From Nanosyncoccus sp963544575 (GTDB lineage: Bacteria; Patescibacteriota; Saccharimonadia; Saccharimonadales; Saccharimonadaceae), in the NCBI GenBank assembly GCA_963544575.1, contig CAUUFZ010000002.1, positions 62,001 through 126,000 on the forward strand: a stretch of DNA of 64,000 nt, given 5' to 3'. Below the pieces are notes generated by a model. It did not search any database. It was not told the DNA's origin and saw only the letters and a program-made list of their open reading frames with translations. This document shows, piece after piece, positions 16,297-24,823 of the stretch (its first letter is position 1; every line of letters begins with the position of its first letter). The position numbers were made by a program, and so were the translations under genes.

Positions 16297-16812
16297 TTAT
16301 TCGATTTTTGTAATTTCGCCATCTTTGAGATGAAGTAGGCGCTGGTTTTTGGAGCCACGGAATTTTAGGGTTAGATCACGCTGAGTAAGGACGAATGGTC
16401 CATCAATCAGGGCATCGAGGGTTTTAAAAAACTCCCATTGATCGTTTTGCTTTGCCTTAATTTCTTCATAAGTGTAGCCAGAAAATGACCAAACATTCCA
16501 ACCAAGTTCTTCTTTGACGAATTTGGCAATTTCGATACAGGTTTCGGCTTGAAGTGACGGTTCCCCACCACAGAAAGTAAGGCCGGTTTGTCCCTTGAGG
16601 GAGCGGAGTTCTTGTTTGATATCTTCAATATCGACAAGAACCCCACCCTCTTCGTCCCAGGTTTCTTGATTTTGGCAACCTTCACAGTGGATAAAGCAAC
16701 CTTGAGTCCAGATTACGGCACGTAGTCCGTAGCCATTGACGATACTATCATGTTCAATTGGACCAGAAAGACGGATATGGGTTTTATCGGAACCAGGGAC
16801 GCGGGACGGCAT
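16297..16812 (-). CDS. nrdG: anaerobic ribonucleotide reductase activating enzyme NrdG
   Basis: 171 residues. The radical-SAM cluster motif CFIHCEGC lies at about residues 39-46, followed by FCGGEP (SAM-binding GGE). It uses a 4Fe-4S cluster and S-adenosylmethionine to form the glycyl radical in NrdD. The ATG follows the nrdD stop with no gap (TAAATG), so the two are translationally coupled. Confidence 0.95.
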   Translation of the reverse strand: MPSRVPGSDKTHIRLSGPIEHDSIVNGYGLRAVIWTQGCFIHCEGCQNQETWDEEGGVLVDIEDIKQELRSLKGQTGLTFCGGEPSLQAETCIEIAKFVKEELGWNVWSFSGYTYEEIKAKQNDQWEFFKTLDALIDGPFVLTQRDLTLKFRGSKNQRLLHLKDGEITKIE

Positions 16813-19155
16813 TTAGGCCTTTCCTAGAGAGGATTTAGTGGCATGTTTGGCGTGTTCGCGAGCAGCTTTTTCGGCTTTGGTGTAGGTGCCAGAAACATTG
16901 TGTTTGACACGGTCGTGTTCTTCGGCACGCTTTGCGTCGTTCCAACGATCGAGTGATCCAACGAGATAGCCAGTGATGCGGCGGAGGCGTTCAAAAGGAA
17001 TCTCTCCTTCGAGACGACCACAGGATGGGCAACGTTCACCTGGAATAATTCCAGAGAAGCCACAGACTGGGTCACGATCGACTGGGTGGTTAACTGAACC
17101 GTAGCCAATACCGGAATCGTGCATCTTACGAATGACAGCTTCGAAGGCTTCGATATTTTGTGAAGGGTCGCCATCAAGTTCGACATAAGAAATATGGCCG
17201 GCTGGACAGAGTGCGTGATACGGCGCTTCAATTTCGATTTTTTCAAAGGCTGAGATTGGGAAGTAAACTGGAACATGGAATGAATTGGTGTAATAGTCAC
17301 GATCGTTTACGCCCTCAATGAGACCAAATTCTTTGCGGTCCATTTTGGTAAAGCGTCCAGCGAGACCCTCGGCTGGGGTGCCAAAGAGACTAAAGTTGAG
17401 GTGATATTTTTGGCTATATTCATCACATCGCTTAGTCATATGTTCGATAATCTCGAGACCCTTTTTTCTGGCTTCTTCGTCTTCACCGTGATGTTTGCCG
17501 AGCATAGCTTTGAGGGTTTCGGCAACGCCGATAAAGCCAATAGAAAGCGAGCCGTGCTTGATTACATCGCGTAGAGTATCGTCTGGTCCGAGTTTTTCAC
17601 TACCAAACCAGTTTCCTTCACCCATAAGGAATGGGAAGTTGCGGACGTGTTGATTAGCTTGGAATTCAAAGCGCTCAAGTAATTGATCGGCAACAAGGTC
17701 CATTAAGTCATCAAGTTCCTTATAGAAACCTTTCCAGTCTGCTGTTTTACGCTCTTTTAGTGCGATGCCATGCTTAATGCCAAGGCGAACTAGATTAATG
17801 GTGGTAAAAGATAGGTTACCACGGCTAGTTGCAACGCCATCGGATTCTGGGAAAATGGAAGAGAAAACGCGAGTACGGCAACCCATGGTAGCAATCTCGG
17901 TATTATAGTCGCCTTTCTTGTAGTATTTAATATTGAATGGTGCGTCGATAAAGGTGAAATTTGGGAAGAGACGCTTAGAGGAAACTTCCATACTGCGTTT
18001 GAAGAGATCGTAGTTCGGATCTTCTGGGTTGTAATTAATTCCCTCTTTAACTTTAAAGACTGAGATTGGGAAAATTGGAGTTTCACCACGTCCAAGACCA
18101 CGTTCGGTGGCTTCAAGTAGCATCTTGGAGACAAGACGACCAGATTCGGTAGTGTCGGTACCGAAATTAATAGAGGTAAATGGGACTTGGGCGCCAGCAC
18201 GGGAATGCATAGTGTTAAGGTTGTGGATGAAGCCTTCCATAGCTTGGAAAGTTTGGTTTTCAGTATCCTTCTTTGCTTCATCAATGACAATAGCTGGAAT
18301 CTTGAGAGATTTTAGGGTTTCTTCGTCGCCGTATTTAATATCTTCTGGAATGGTTATATCAACTTTTTTACCGGAGAATTCGTTATATTTTTTAAGATTA
18401 GCGCGGAGAGTTTTCTTGAAGGTTTTGTCGACACCTGGCGCCATGGCATAATCGAAATTTGGAATAGCTTGGCCGCCATGCTGTTCGTTTTGGTTGGCCT
18501 GAAGAATAATGGCAGCGAGTGCAGCATAGGAGCCAATAGAGTTCGGCGTGCGAAGATGGCCATGACCGGTATTAAATCCACCATTAGCGAAGAGCTTTAG
18601 TGGGTCAGTTTGGCAGCAAGTTAATGTACCGGTGGCATAGAAATCTAGGTCATGAATATGGATGTCGCCACGGTCATGAGCGGCACCAAAACGTGGTTCC
18701 ATGAGAACAGATTTGGCGAAAAACTTAGCACCTTCGGCACCAAATTGAAGCATTTTACCCATAGCGGAGTTACCGTCGACGTTCGCATTACTACGCTTAA
18801 TGTCTGAATTTTGTTTGGCATCAAGTACGGCAATGGTGCGATAGGCATCCATGAGGCTGGTTTGAGCCATGCGGCGAACCGTGCGCTCATTGCGGTAAGA
18901 AATATAAGCTTTGGCGGTTTTCTTATAACTTGATTCCATGAGAACTTTTTCAACAATATCTTGAATTTGTTCGACGGATGGGGTTTTCTTTTGGTCAAGT
19001 TTTTCAAATTCTGAAACAACTTTTTCAGCTAGGCGCTTGGCGCGTTCTTCTTTGAATTCTTCAGTGGCAGCACCAGCTTTTTTGATGGCATTGGTGATTT
19101 TTTCGATATCAAATGGGACAACTTTTCCATCTCGCTTGACAACTTTTTTGAGCAT
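16813..19155 (-). CDS. nrdD: anaerobic (class III) ribonucleoside-triphosphate reductase NrdD
   Basis: 780 residues. N-terminal ATP-cone (about 1-95, VVKRDGKVVPFDIEKITNAI), the ten-stranded barrel with DLDFYATGTLTCCQ and RGNLSFTTINLVR, a C-terminal zinc site (CGFSG...CPSCGR) and the glycyl-radical region RITGYLVGSLDRWNDAK (Gly near the end). It reduces NTPs to dNTPs without oxygen. NrdR-type boxes lie just upstream. The ATG has AAGGAG. No class I or II reductase is seen in this window, which fits an anaerobic or microaerobic host niche. Confidence 0.96.
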   Translation of the reverse strand: MLKKVVKRDGKVVPFDIEKITNAIKKAGAATEEFKEERAKRLAEKVVSEFEKLDQKKTPSVEQIQDIVEKVLMESSYKKTAKAYISYRNERTVRRMAQTSLMDAYRTIAVLDAKQNSDIKRSNANVDGNSAMGKMLQFGAEGAKFFAKSVLMEPRFGAAHDRGDIHIHDLDFYATGTLTCCQTDPLKLFANGGFNTGHGHLRTPNSIGSYAALAAIILQANQNEQHGGQAIPNFDYAMAPGVDKTFKKTLRANLKKYNEFSGKKVDITIPEDIKYGDEETLKSLKIPAIVIDEAKKDTENQTFQAMEGFIHNLNTMHSRAGAQVPFTSINFGTDTTESGRLVSKMLLEATERGLGRGETPIFPISVFKVKEGINYNPEDPNYDLFKRSMEVSSKRLFPNFTFIDAPFNIKYYKKGDYNTEIATMGCRTRVFSSIFPESDGVATSRGNLSFTTINLVRLGIKHGIALKERKTADWKGFYKELDDLMDLVADQLLERFEFQANQHVRNFPFLMGEGNWFGSEKLGPDDTLRDVIKHGSLSIGFIGVAETLKAMLGKHHGEDEEARKKGLEIIEHMTKRCDEYSQKYHLNFSLFGTPAEGLAGRFTKMDRKEFGLIEGVNDRDYYTNSFHVPVYFPISAFEKIEIEAPYHALCPAGHISYVELDGDPSQNIEAFEAVIRKMHDSGIGYGSVNHPVDRDPVCGFSGIIPGERCPSCGRLEGEIPFERLRRITGYLVGSLDRWNDAKRAEEHDRVKHNVSGTYTKAEKAAREHAKHATKSSLGKA

Positions 19156-19214
19156 AAAAAATAAATCTCCTTATTCTAACAATCTTCTCTTTTAATTATT
19201 TTTGTTTGCTTTTT

Positions 19215-19230
19215 ACGCTATATATGTTTT
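19215..19230 (-). promoter_or_regulatory. weak NrdR-like half site
   Basis: ACGCTATATATGTTTT matches the left half of the NrdR box; the right half is degenerate. Confidence 0.4.
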
Positions 19231-19237
19231 GGCAATT

Positions 19238-19253
19238 ACGCTATATATAGTGT
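19238..19253 (-). promoter_or_regulatory. NrdR box
   Basis: ACGCTATATATAGTGT, one base away from the ACACTATATATAGTGT-type NrdR consensus. Confidence 0.85.
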
Positions 19254-19269
19254 CTATGCTTATTCTATA

Positions 19270-19285
19270 ACGCTATATGTAGCGT
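19270..19285 (-). promoter_or_regulatory. NrdR box
   Basis: ACGCTATATGTAGCGT, a near-perfect palindrome exactly 32 bp from the box at 19238, i.e. three helical turns, the spacing known for NrdR operators. Confidence 0.85.
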
Positions 19286-19333
19286 GTCAACATAAAATTG
19301 GTTGTACTATTTAGACATTTTATGTTATAGATG

Positions 19334-19339
19334 TATAAT
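19334..19339 (+). promoter_or_regulatory. -10 element of the small gene at 19348
   Basis: TATAAT, 8 nt before the ATG; predicts a leaderless or nearly leaderless transcript. Confidence 0.55.
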
Positions 19340-19347
19340 ATTCAGAG

Positions 19348-19542
19348 ATGAGAAAAAAGTTGAATAATAATAAAGTTATTATGCCGGAAAAGTGCTGGGT
19401 GGGTGATTCACAGAAAATCTGTTACAAGACTCGTGAAGAAGCCGAGGTGGCCGCTATGGTGGCGGCGCATGATTATCACGCGCCGACGTTATCTGTGTAT
19501 CGTTGTGAATATGGCGACCACTATCACTTGTCTTCTCGGTAA
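19348..19542 (+). CDS. small Cys/His protein
   Basis: 64 residues. The pattern KICYKTREEAEVAA...LSVYRCEYGDHYHLSS resembles short bacterial and phage proteins with a Y-x-C-x-x-C-x-x-W/Y-H-L ending, here with Gly in place of the second Cys. Two Cys and the final His residues could bind a metal, weakly. It faces away from nrdD and shares its upstream region with the NrdR boxes. Function unknown. Confidence 0.65.
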   Translation: MRKKLNNNKVIMPEKCWVGDSQKICYKTREEAEVAAMVAAHDYHAPTLSVYRCEYGDHYHLSSR

Positions 19543-19580
19543 TTCTTGACAGAAATTTAAGGTGCTGTATTTTAACACAT

Positions 19581-22253
19581 CTACTTAGAATACAGTATTC
19601 TCTTAAGATATCTAGGTATGCCAGAGTCAGGTACGGCTGGAATAATTTTTTTAGTATTCTTATCTTGGGTAGTTGTTGAGTCTGGCTGTTTCTGATGATT
19701 AGATTTTTCTTTTGATTCTATGCTCGGATGAGATGAATGATCTTCTTGGTGATTTTTTGTATTAGGGGTATCGGAGTTATTGTTATGGTCTTCATTATTT
19801 TTCTCGGAATTAGAATGCTTATCTGGTTTAGATTTATTATCGGTTTTTTGCTTATCGGGCTTTCCGCTCCCTGGCTCCCTTTTATCTTCAGACTCCTTTT
19901 TGCCTTCAGATTCCTTTTTATCTTCGGACTTTTTATTAAAAATGCCACGGAGTCGGTCTGTAAGATTTTCAGTTTGTTCCGAAAAGGCATTATGTTTTAG
20001 AATATCTAATTCTCGAAGTAGGTCGCCAAAATGATTGTCTTCAGGCTCCTCTGGTGGTTTCGGTGGCTCGGAAGGGTCGGGATTGGTGGAGTTATTCGAA
20101 TTACTTGGATTATTTGGATTACTTGGATTGCTCGGATTGCTCGAATCGTTTGTCTTATTGGAGTCGCCTGAATTGCTTGGATTATCTGAATCTTCCGAAT
20201 CGTCGGTTTTATCTGGTTTGCTATCCTTGATTGGAATGTTTTGCTCTTCGGTTTTATAGATCCTAGCGTCATCGCCGATATAATGGATTAAAATATGGTG
20301 AGCTTTGGTGGGGTCGAGTTTGTCAAAATTTAGGTTGTCGCTGGAAGTGAACCCTTGAGCCACACCGTCAATAACCAGTAGCTTCTGTTTGGTTTCATGG
20401 TGATAATTTGGGTCAGAAATTTTAGTCGGAAGCGGGGTGATTTCAGCACGCCATTTACGGCCTTTAAATTCAAGCTCGACGATTTTTGGCCTTAAATCTT
20501 CGAATTCGACAAATTTAGTTGCATAATGCTCAGGATCTTGTTGCAGACGAAGTGGTCGATCAGTGTAGGTGTTGGTGATACTGAAATTATTTCCGTCGAA
20601 TGTCACAGTATAGGTTGGAATATCTCCATTTTGAGCACGAGTCTTTGGCTTATTCTCCACTAACTCTAATTTTTCATCGATGAATTTTTCACTAGCGGCG
20701 TTACTAAAATAATGACCATGCATATCAAGGGTAAAATCATAAACCGAACGGGTATATTCTGACCTACCACCATCGCCATTGATGATAAACGGTGTGAGAT
20801 GTTTAGCCTCTAAAAGATATTTAAGCTTCTGGATGTACTCACCACTAGCGTAATCGAAATAGATTTCGGCTGGAGTAGAGAGAATGAAACCTTTAGTGGT
20901 GTCGTGTTGAAGTTTTTGTTCGGACGAAATTTGATAGATTGCTTGGTAGAGGTCAATGATCGATGCGTTTTTCACGGAAGTATTAGACTCGTCGTAATAT
21001 TGTTTTAGTTGCTGCTCTAACTGAAGTAGATTGTCGGTGTTGGTATTAAAATCTGTAATTTTTTGATATTTGGCAAAACCATGATGGTCGGTAGCGAAAT
21101 TTACTTTATAGATATGAAAAAGTGCATGCCTATGTTTTCTGGCTTCGATATTGCTAATTAGTTTTTTGTATTGCAAAGACAAGGCGGCTGGATTGGCTTT
21201 ATTAAAATTAATGGCGACAATATATTCATGATCGATACTATTGATTTTTGGATGAGCCAAACGATCCTGGAGTTGCTTAATGAAATATGGCGAATAACCA
21301 ACATTTAGAGTGCCAGGTTTTGCGAGTTTTTTTGCGCCATGTAGAATTTGACCAATTATATGTGCAGATTCGGCGTAAGCATCGCGGTCTGCATAGGCAA
21401 GATGCCCTGAAATAAGGTTTTGATGGATAAACTGGAATTTTCTGAGATTGATTTCGGAAAATCCTAGTGGGTCAAAGAAGCTACCGCACATAAAATCACC
21501 GGAATTGCACCAAGTACCAATTTTCCCGGAAAACTTAGTGTTTGGTAGATAAGGTTTTTGCGCTCCTAGGATGCCATGCTCTACATCACAATCGGGGACA
21601 TTAATGCGATAATCGGAATGTATACCATGATAACATGGTTTGTCCTTACCTTCTCCTTCTGGGAGATGTAATTTAGGATCGCCGAAAGTTGAGAGGTAGA
21701 TAATTTTTTCGGGATCAAATGTGCGAATGGCGTGACTCATCACGATGGCGCCCTGAGAATAGCCACCGAGAATAAATTTAGTATTCGGACAGCGATGAGT
21801 GATATCGTGATATAGTGTATGTATTTCGTTGATGCCCGTCGTTACACTATTGTTAAAATAATCATTTTTGCCAGCATGAATATAGGTATCGGCAATTGCT
21901 CCGAGATTCTCTACGCTCACGGCTGGATATTGATATTTATATCGGTTTGATTCTCCGAGGTCATAAAAATCGTAGGATTTATTTGCTGACTGTAAAACCC
22001 CGACGAGATTATCTTTAAATTTTTGATAATTAATATTAGTCTTAGCTTTCTCTCCTGAACCTCGAGCGAAGACGGCTTGAATGTCTTTGCACTCAACGGC
22101 TTTCGAATTGACAGAGGCTAGTGGTGTCAGGCTAGTAATACATATAGCCAAAGCACTGGAAAAATAGAGAAAGCGCGGAGTTTTTTGGGGTATCTTAGGC
22201 TTAATTTTGGGTTTTTTACAAACAACAAAATGAGACTGTCTGGATGAGGACAT
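19581..22253 (-). CDS. large secreted cutinase-like protein with disordered C-terminus
   Basis: 890 residues from the ATG at 22253, which has AAAGGAAA upstream; a longer frame to 22325 lacks a ribosome-binding site. A basic N-terminus and hydrophobic segment (FLYFSSALAICITSLTPLAS) act as signal or anchor. A cutinase-type hydrolase domain follows (VECKDIQAVFARGSGEKA; nucleophile GGYSQGAIVM; TFGDPKLH; later DYRINVPDC and CNSGDFMCGSFFDP). The middle part (VAINFNKANPAALSLQY...) faintly resembles a von Willebrand A layout but lacks a clear MIDAS. The last 220 residues are Ser/Pro/Asn and Lys/Glu low complexity. The end has PAVPDSGIPRYLKR, like a sorting motif but with no membrane helix. Probable esterase acting on host or neighbour lipids. 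Confidence 0.75.
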   Translation of the reverse strand: MSSSRQSHFVVCKKPKIKPKIPQKTPRFLYFSSALAICITSLTPLASVNSKAVECKDIQAVFARGSGEKAKTNINYQKFKDNLVGVLQSANKSYDFYDLGESNRYKYQYPAVSVENLGAIADTYIHAGKNDYFNNSVTTGINEIHTLYHDITHRCPNTKFILGGYSQGAIVMSHAIRTFDPEKIIYLSTFGDPKLHLPEGEGKDKPCYHGIHSDYRINVPDCDVEHGILGAQKPYLPNTKFSGKIGTWCNSGDFMCGSFFDPLGFSEINLRKFQFIHQNLISGHLAYADRDAYAESAHIIGQILHGAKKLAKPGTLNVGYSPYFIKQLQDRLAHPKINSIDHEYIVAINFNKANPAALSLQYKKLISNIEARKHRHALFHIYKVNFATDHHGFAKYQKITDFNTNTDNLLQLEQQLKQYYDESNTSVKNASIIDLYQAIYQISSEQKLQHDTTKGFILSTPAEIYFDYASGEYIQKLKYLLEAKHLTPFIINGDGGRSEYTRSVYDFTLDMHGHYFSNAASEKFIDEKLELVENKPKTRAQNGDIPTYTVTFDGNNFSITNTYTDRPLRLQQDPEHYATKFVEFEDLRPKIVELEFKGRKWRAEITPLPTKISDPNYHHETKQKLLVIDGVAQGFTSSDNLNFDKLDPTKAHHILIHYIGDDARIYKTEEQNIPIKDSKPDKTDDSEDSDNPSNSGDSNKTNDSSNPSNPSNPNNPSNSNNSTNPDPSEPPKPPEEPEDNHFGDLLRELDILKHNAFSEQTENLTDRLRGIFNKKSEDKKESEGKKESEDKREPGSGKPDKQKTDNKSKPDKHSNSEKNNEDHNNNSDTPNTKNHQEDHSSHPSIESKEKSNHQKQPDSTTTQDKNTKKIIPAVPDSGIPRYLKRILYSK

Positions 22254-22429
22254 AATTTCCTTTCTATTTTGTATTTTCGGTAAAAGTTCTAATTTGATTA
22301 TTGGCTGAAATGCAAAATAAAACAAGTGAAAAGGGGTAAAAATGATGAAAAAATGAACTTTCTTCCCTGTTATTTTAAGAAAAAATTAGTTAAGCATAAG
22401 CAAGTTATGGAGACAAAATAATGAAAAAT

Positions 22430-22451
22430 AAAAAGGAGCCATTGTGGCTCT
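22430..22451 (-). terminator. terminator of the hydrolase gene at 22477
   Basis: GAGCC/GGCTC hairpin with ATTGT loop; A-tract at 22430-22434 gives the U-run on the minus strand. Confidence 0.75.
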
Positions 22452-22476
22452 AATAAATAATTGTTGTTATTTTGAG

Positions 22477-23226
22477 TTAATTTTTAAGCTTTGGTAAGAC
22501 TAGCTCAGCGATTTTTTCCGGAGTCTCGTAATTAATGAGATGGCCGGCCTGGGGTATAAAATCTACCTCAGCGTGGAATTTTTTGGCAATTTCTTTTACC
22601 TTACGAGATGGATTCATGCGATCTTTTTTACCAGCTATGAAGTAAGCTTGTTTTTCGAAATTAAAATCAGAAATGGAGTAAGACATAGAAAAAACAGCGG
22701 CGCGCATTTCATCGCGGATCGAAGTAAATTTGTGTGCACACTTATAGGTGAGATCGAGGATTTGGCGTTTCTTATTACGATGAGCGCCCGCAATAAGAAA
22801 TTCTGTGCAGACATAGCTAACAAATTTATTAGGTACTAAGGTAATTAGTGGAATTAGGGGCAAAATAAATTTTGGGGGATGAGTGGCGATAGGGCTAAGG
22901 AAGAAAATTTTGTTATGAATGAGGTGGCTGTATTTTTCGGCAGTGGCGGCAGCGAGAATAGACCCCATGGAATGGCCAATCAGAATTGGGTGGTCTAGAT
23001 GTTTGTCGAGGATATAATTCGCGATAAAGTCCGCATAGCCGTCTTTAGTAAAATCGGTAAAATTTGGTAAAGTCTCATTCTGGGTGTTAAAAGCTGGTGG
23101 AATATCGGGACTAAAAACCTGGTACCCCTCAGCTTCGAGCAGTTTTTGAAATTCAGCCAAACCTAAATGATTGCCACGAAAACCATGGACGAGTAGAATG
23201 GGTGGTTTTTGGTCGGATTTTTTCAT
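22477..23226 (-). CDS. alpha/beta hydrolase
   Basis: 249 residues. LLVHGFRGNHLG (oxyanion region), nucleophile elbow IGHSMGS (Ser about 88), acid in AGKKDRMNP and His in QAGHLINYE give a complete triad. No signal peptide. Resembles lysophospholipase/monoacylglycerol-lipase-like hydrolases; the substrate is unknown. It starts 3 bases after the glutaredoxin-like gene and is in its operon. Confidence 0.87.
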   Translation of the reverse strand: MKKSDQKPPILLVHGFRGNHLGLAEFQKLLEAEGYQVFSPDIPPAFNTQNETLPNFTDFTKDGYADFIANYILDKHLDHPILIGHSMGSILAAATAEKYSHLIHNKIFFLSPIATHPPKFILPLIPLITLVPNKFVSYVCTEFLIAGAHRNKKRQILDLTYKCAHKFTSIRDEMRAAVFSMSYSISDFNFEKQAYFIAGKKDRMNPSRKVKEIAKKFHAEVDFIPQAGHLINYETPEKIAELVLPKLKN

Positions 23227-23229
23227 TAA

Positions 23230-23457
23230 TTAAACAGCTTTAATTTTTTCGAGCGCGTTCAAAATCCCTTCACGATCAAAACCAAGAACTTGAATCGGGT
23301 TTTTGTCGGATTCATCAGTAATGATGGTAATTGGAACCGCGGAAATGCCTGGAAAATTACTAGCATCAAGTTCAACGTATTCAAGATTTTTTTGCTCTAA
23401 CCAATCGATAAGAGCGTGGCAATAGCCGCAAGTAGGACTCGTAATGACTTTAATCAT
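23230..23457 (-). CDS. glutaredoxin-like thioredoxin-fold protein
   Basis: 75 residues with CGYC near the N-terminus (TSPTCGYCHALIDWLEQ), cis-Pro in SAVPITII and a GFDREGIL end. The length and motif fit NrdH/glutaredoxin-type disulfide reductases. The location 4 kb from nrdDG is suggestive, but class III reductases use formate, so a link to nucleotide reduction is not implied. It has a GAAAGGA ribosome-binding site. Confidence 0.88.
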   Translation of the reverse strand: MIKVITSPTCGYCHALIDWLEQKNLEYVELDASNFPGISAVPITIITDESDKNPIQVLGFDREGILNALEKIKAV

Positions 23458-23523
23458 AACATCCTTTCATTGTTAATTATTATATTATTCTAAAACATTT
23501 TAGGAAAAATCACAAGGATTAAA

Positions 23524-24717
23524 CTAGAGTGACTTAGCTTTATCAAGTTGAGGGTCTTTGTCTTCGGTGATATCTTGGACAGTGCGATCGACTTCGACGT
23601 CTGGCTTGATGCCAGTCTTGTTGATTGAGGATCCATTTGGTGTGTACCAGTGAGCGGTAGTGACTTTGAGTTTACCGCCATCGCTGAGATTTAGCATGGT
23701 TTGCATCACGCCTTTTCCAAAAGAAGTCATACCGACAATGGTGGCTTTTTGATAATCTTTTAGTGCACCAGCGACAATTTCAGAGGCGGAAGCAGTAGAG
23801 CGATTAATTAGAACGATGGTTTTGGTGTCCTTGAAAATAGGATTTTTGCCACGAGGGACGTAGTCGGTTTTGTCGTCGTTGTGGATAGATTTTTCGATCA
23901 TATATTTATCACCACCGTTAAGCCAAAGCGAGAGCATTTCACCCGCCGCCGAGACATAGCCACCACCATTATTGCGAAGGTCAAGAATAACTTTATCAAC
24001 CTGCTTGACCTTAGCTTGTTCAGCGAGCTTGCGTACAAGGGAGCCGGTGTCTTCTGCAAAACGGTAAACAGAGATAATGGCGGTTTTATCACTATAGGAA
24101 ATGTCGGCGGAGACGTTGTTGATTTTTTCGCGAGTCATTTCGAAAGTCAGAGTGTCGGTACCGCGGAGTACTTCAACTTTAACCTTATCACCGGATTTGC
24201 CGCGGAGTTTCTTGGCGACATCTTCGGTGGTTTTACCATCTACGTTTTCGTCATTAATTTTTACGATACGATCACCTGGTTTAATGTCTGCCTTACGAGC
24301 AGGATTGTCTGGAAGTGTGCGTACTACCACCGTGTGATTGTTGCGAAAAGTTAGCTCCATGCCAACTCCGGCTTCATTAATTTCACCATTGAGGTCAGAT
24401 AAGAATTCGTCTCCCTCTTTGGCGGTAAGATAAGTAGTGTAGGGATCATCAAGTGCAGCGGCAATACCACGCTTGGCTCCAGTGAGGGCGTTATCTTCCG
24501 TGACTTCACCATCGTAGAAGGATTTTAACTCGGTGTAGAGTTCGTTAAGAGAATCCCAATTCGCTTGTTCGCTTTTACGAAAGCCAATATAAGGAGAAAA
24601 ATTAGTAATTATAAATTGCCAATTAGAACCAACAAAAAAACCTGCAACGAGGAAAATAAATGAGGTGATAATTGAAGTGCTAAGATTGATTTTTCGTGGT
24701 TTCCACTCTGTTTTCAT
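23524..24717 (-). CDS. S41-family C-terminal processing protease
   Basis: 397 residues. One N-terminal membrane helix (SIITSFIFLVAGFFVGS), a PDZ domain (about 105-185, VVVRTLPDNPARKADIKPGDRIVKI) and an S41 catalytic domain with LRNNGGGYVSAA, nucleophile in NRSTASASEIVAGAL and general-base Lys in GMTSFGKGVMQT. CtpA-type proteases trim or degrade envelope proteins and often regulate peptidoglycan hydrolases; a CHAP hydrolase is encoded next to it. It has its own extended -10 promoter, with TATAAT 6 nt before the ATG. Confidence 0.93.
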   Translation of the reverse strand: MKTEWKPRKINLSTSIITSFIFLVAGFFVGSNWQFIITNFSPYIGFRKSEQANWDSLNELYTELKSFYDGEVTEDNALTGAKRGIAAALDDPYTTYLTAKEGDEFLSDLNGEINEAGVGMELTFRNNHTVVVRTLPDNPARKADIKPGDRIVKINDENVDGKTTEDVAKKLRGKSGDKVKVEVLRGTDTLTFEMTREKINNVSADISYSDKTAIISVYRFAEDTGSLVRKLAEQAKVKQVDKVILDLRNNGGGYVSAAGEMLSLWLNGGDKYMIEKSIHNDDKTDYVPRGKNPIFKDTKTIVLINRSTASASEIVAGALKDYQKATIVGMTSFGKGVMQTMLNLSDGGKLKVTTAHWYTPNGSSINKTGIKPDVEVDRTVQDITEDKDPQLDKAKSL

Positions 24718-24723
24718 TACTTA

Positions 24724-24729
24724 ATTATA
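24724..24729 (-). promoter_or_regulatory. -10 element of a leaderless promoter (S41 protease)
   Basis: TATGCTATAAT on the minus strand; the hexamer ends 6 nt before the ATG. Confidence 0.75.
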
Positions 24730-24765
24730 GCATAATCGGGAAAAGGGTATTCTTTTAATTCTTAG

Positions 24766-24796
24766 AAAAATACCACCGAATGGAGGGTGGTATTTT
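24766..24796 (-). terminator. terminator of the CHAP hydrolase gene
   Basis: ATACCACC/GGTGGTAT stem followed on the minus strand by TTTTT; separates the gene from the S41 protease. Confidence 0.85.
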
Positions 24797-24823
24797 AGTA
24801 GTTCCTGGTTGATTAGAAAGAGT

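Noticed and set aside
16110..16313. 67-codon frame after the TetR-like gene
   Set aside because: Overlaps the regulator in another frame and has no ribosome-binding site or recognisable product.
22345..22455. Tiny plus-strand frames, including one of ten codons starting at 22421
   Set aside because: It overlaps the terminator of the opposite gene, and its reading is fixed by that hairpin; no evidence of expression.
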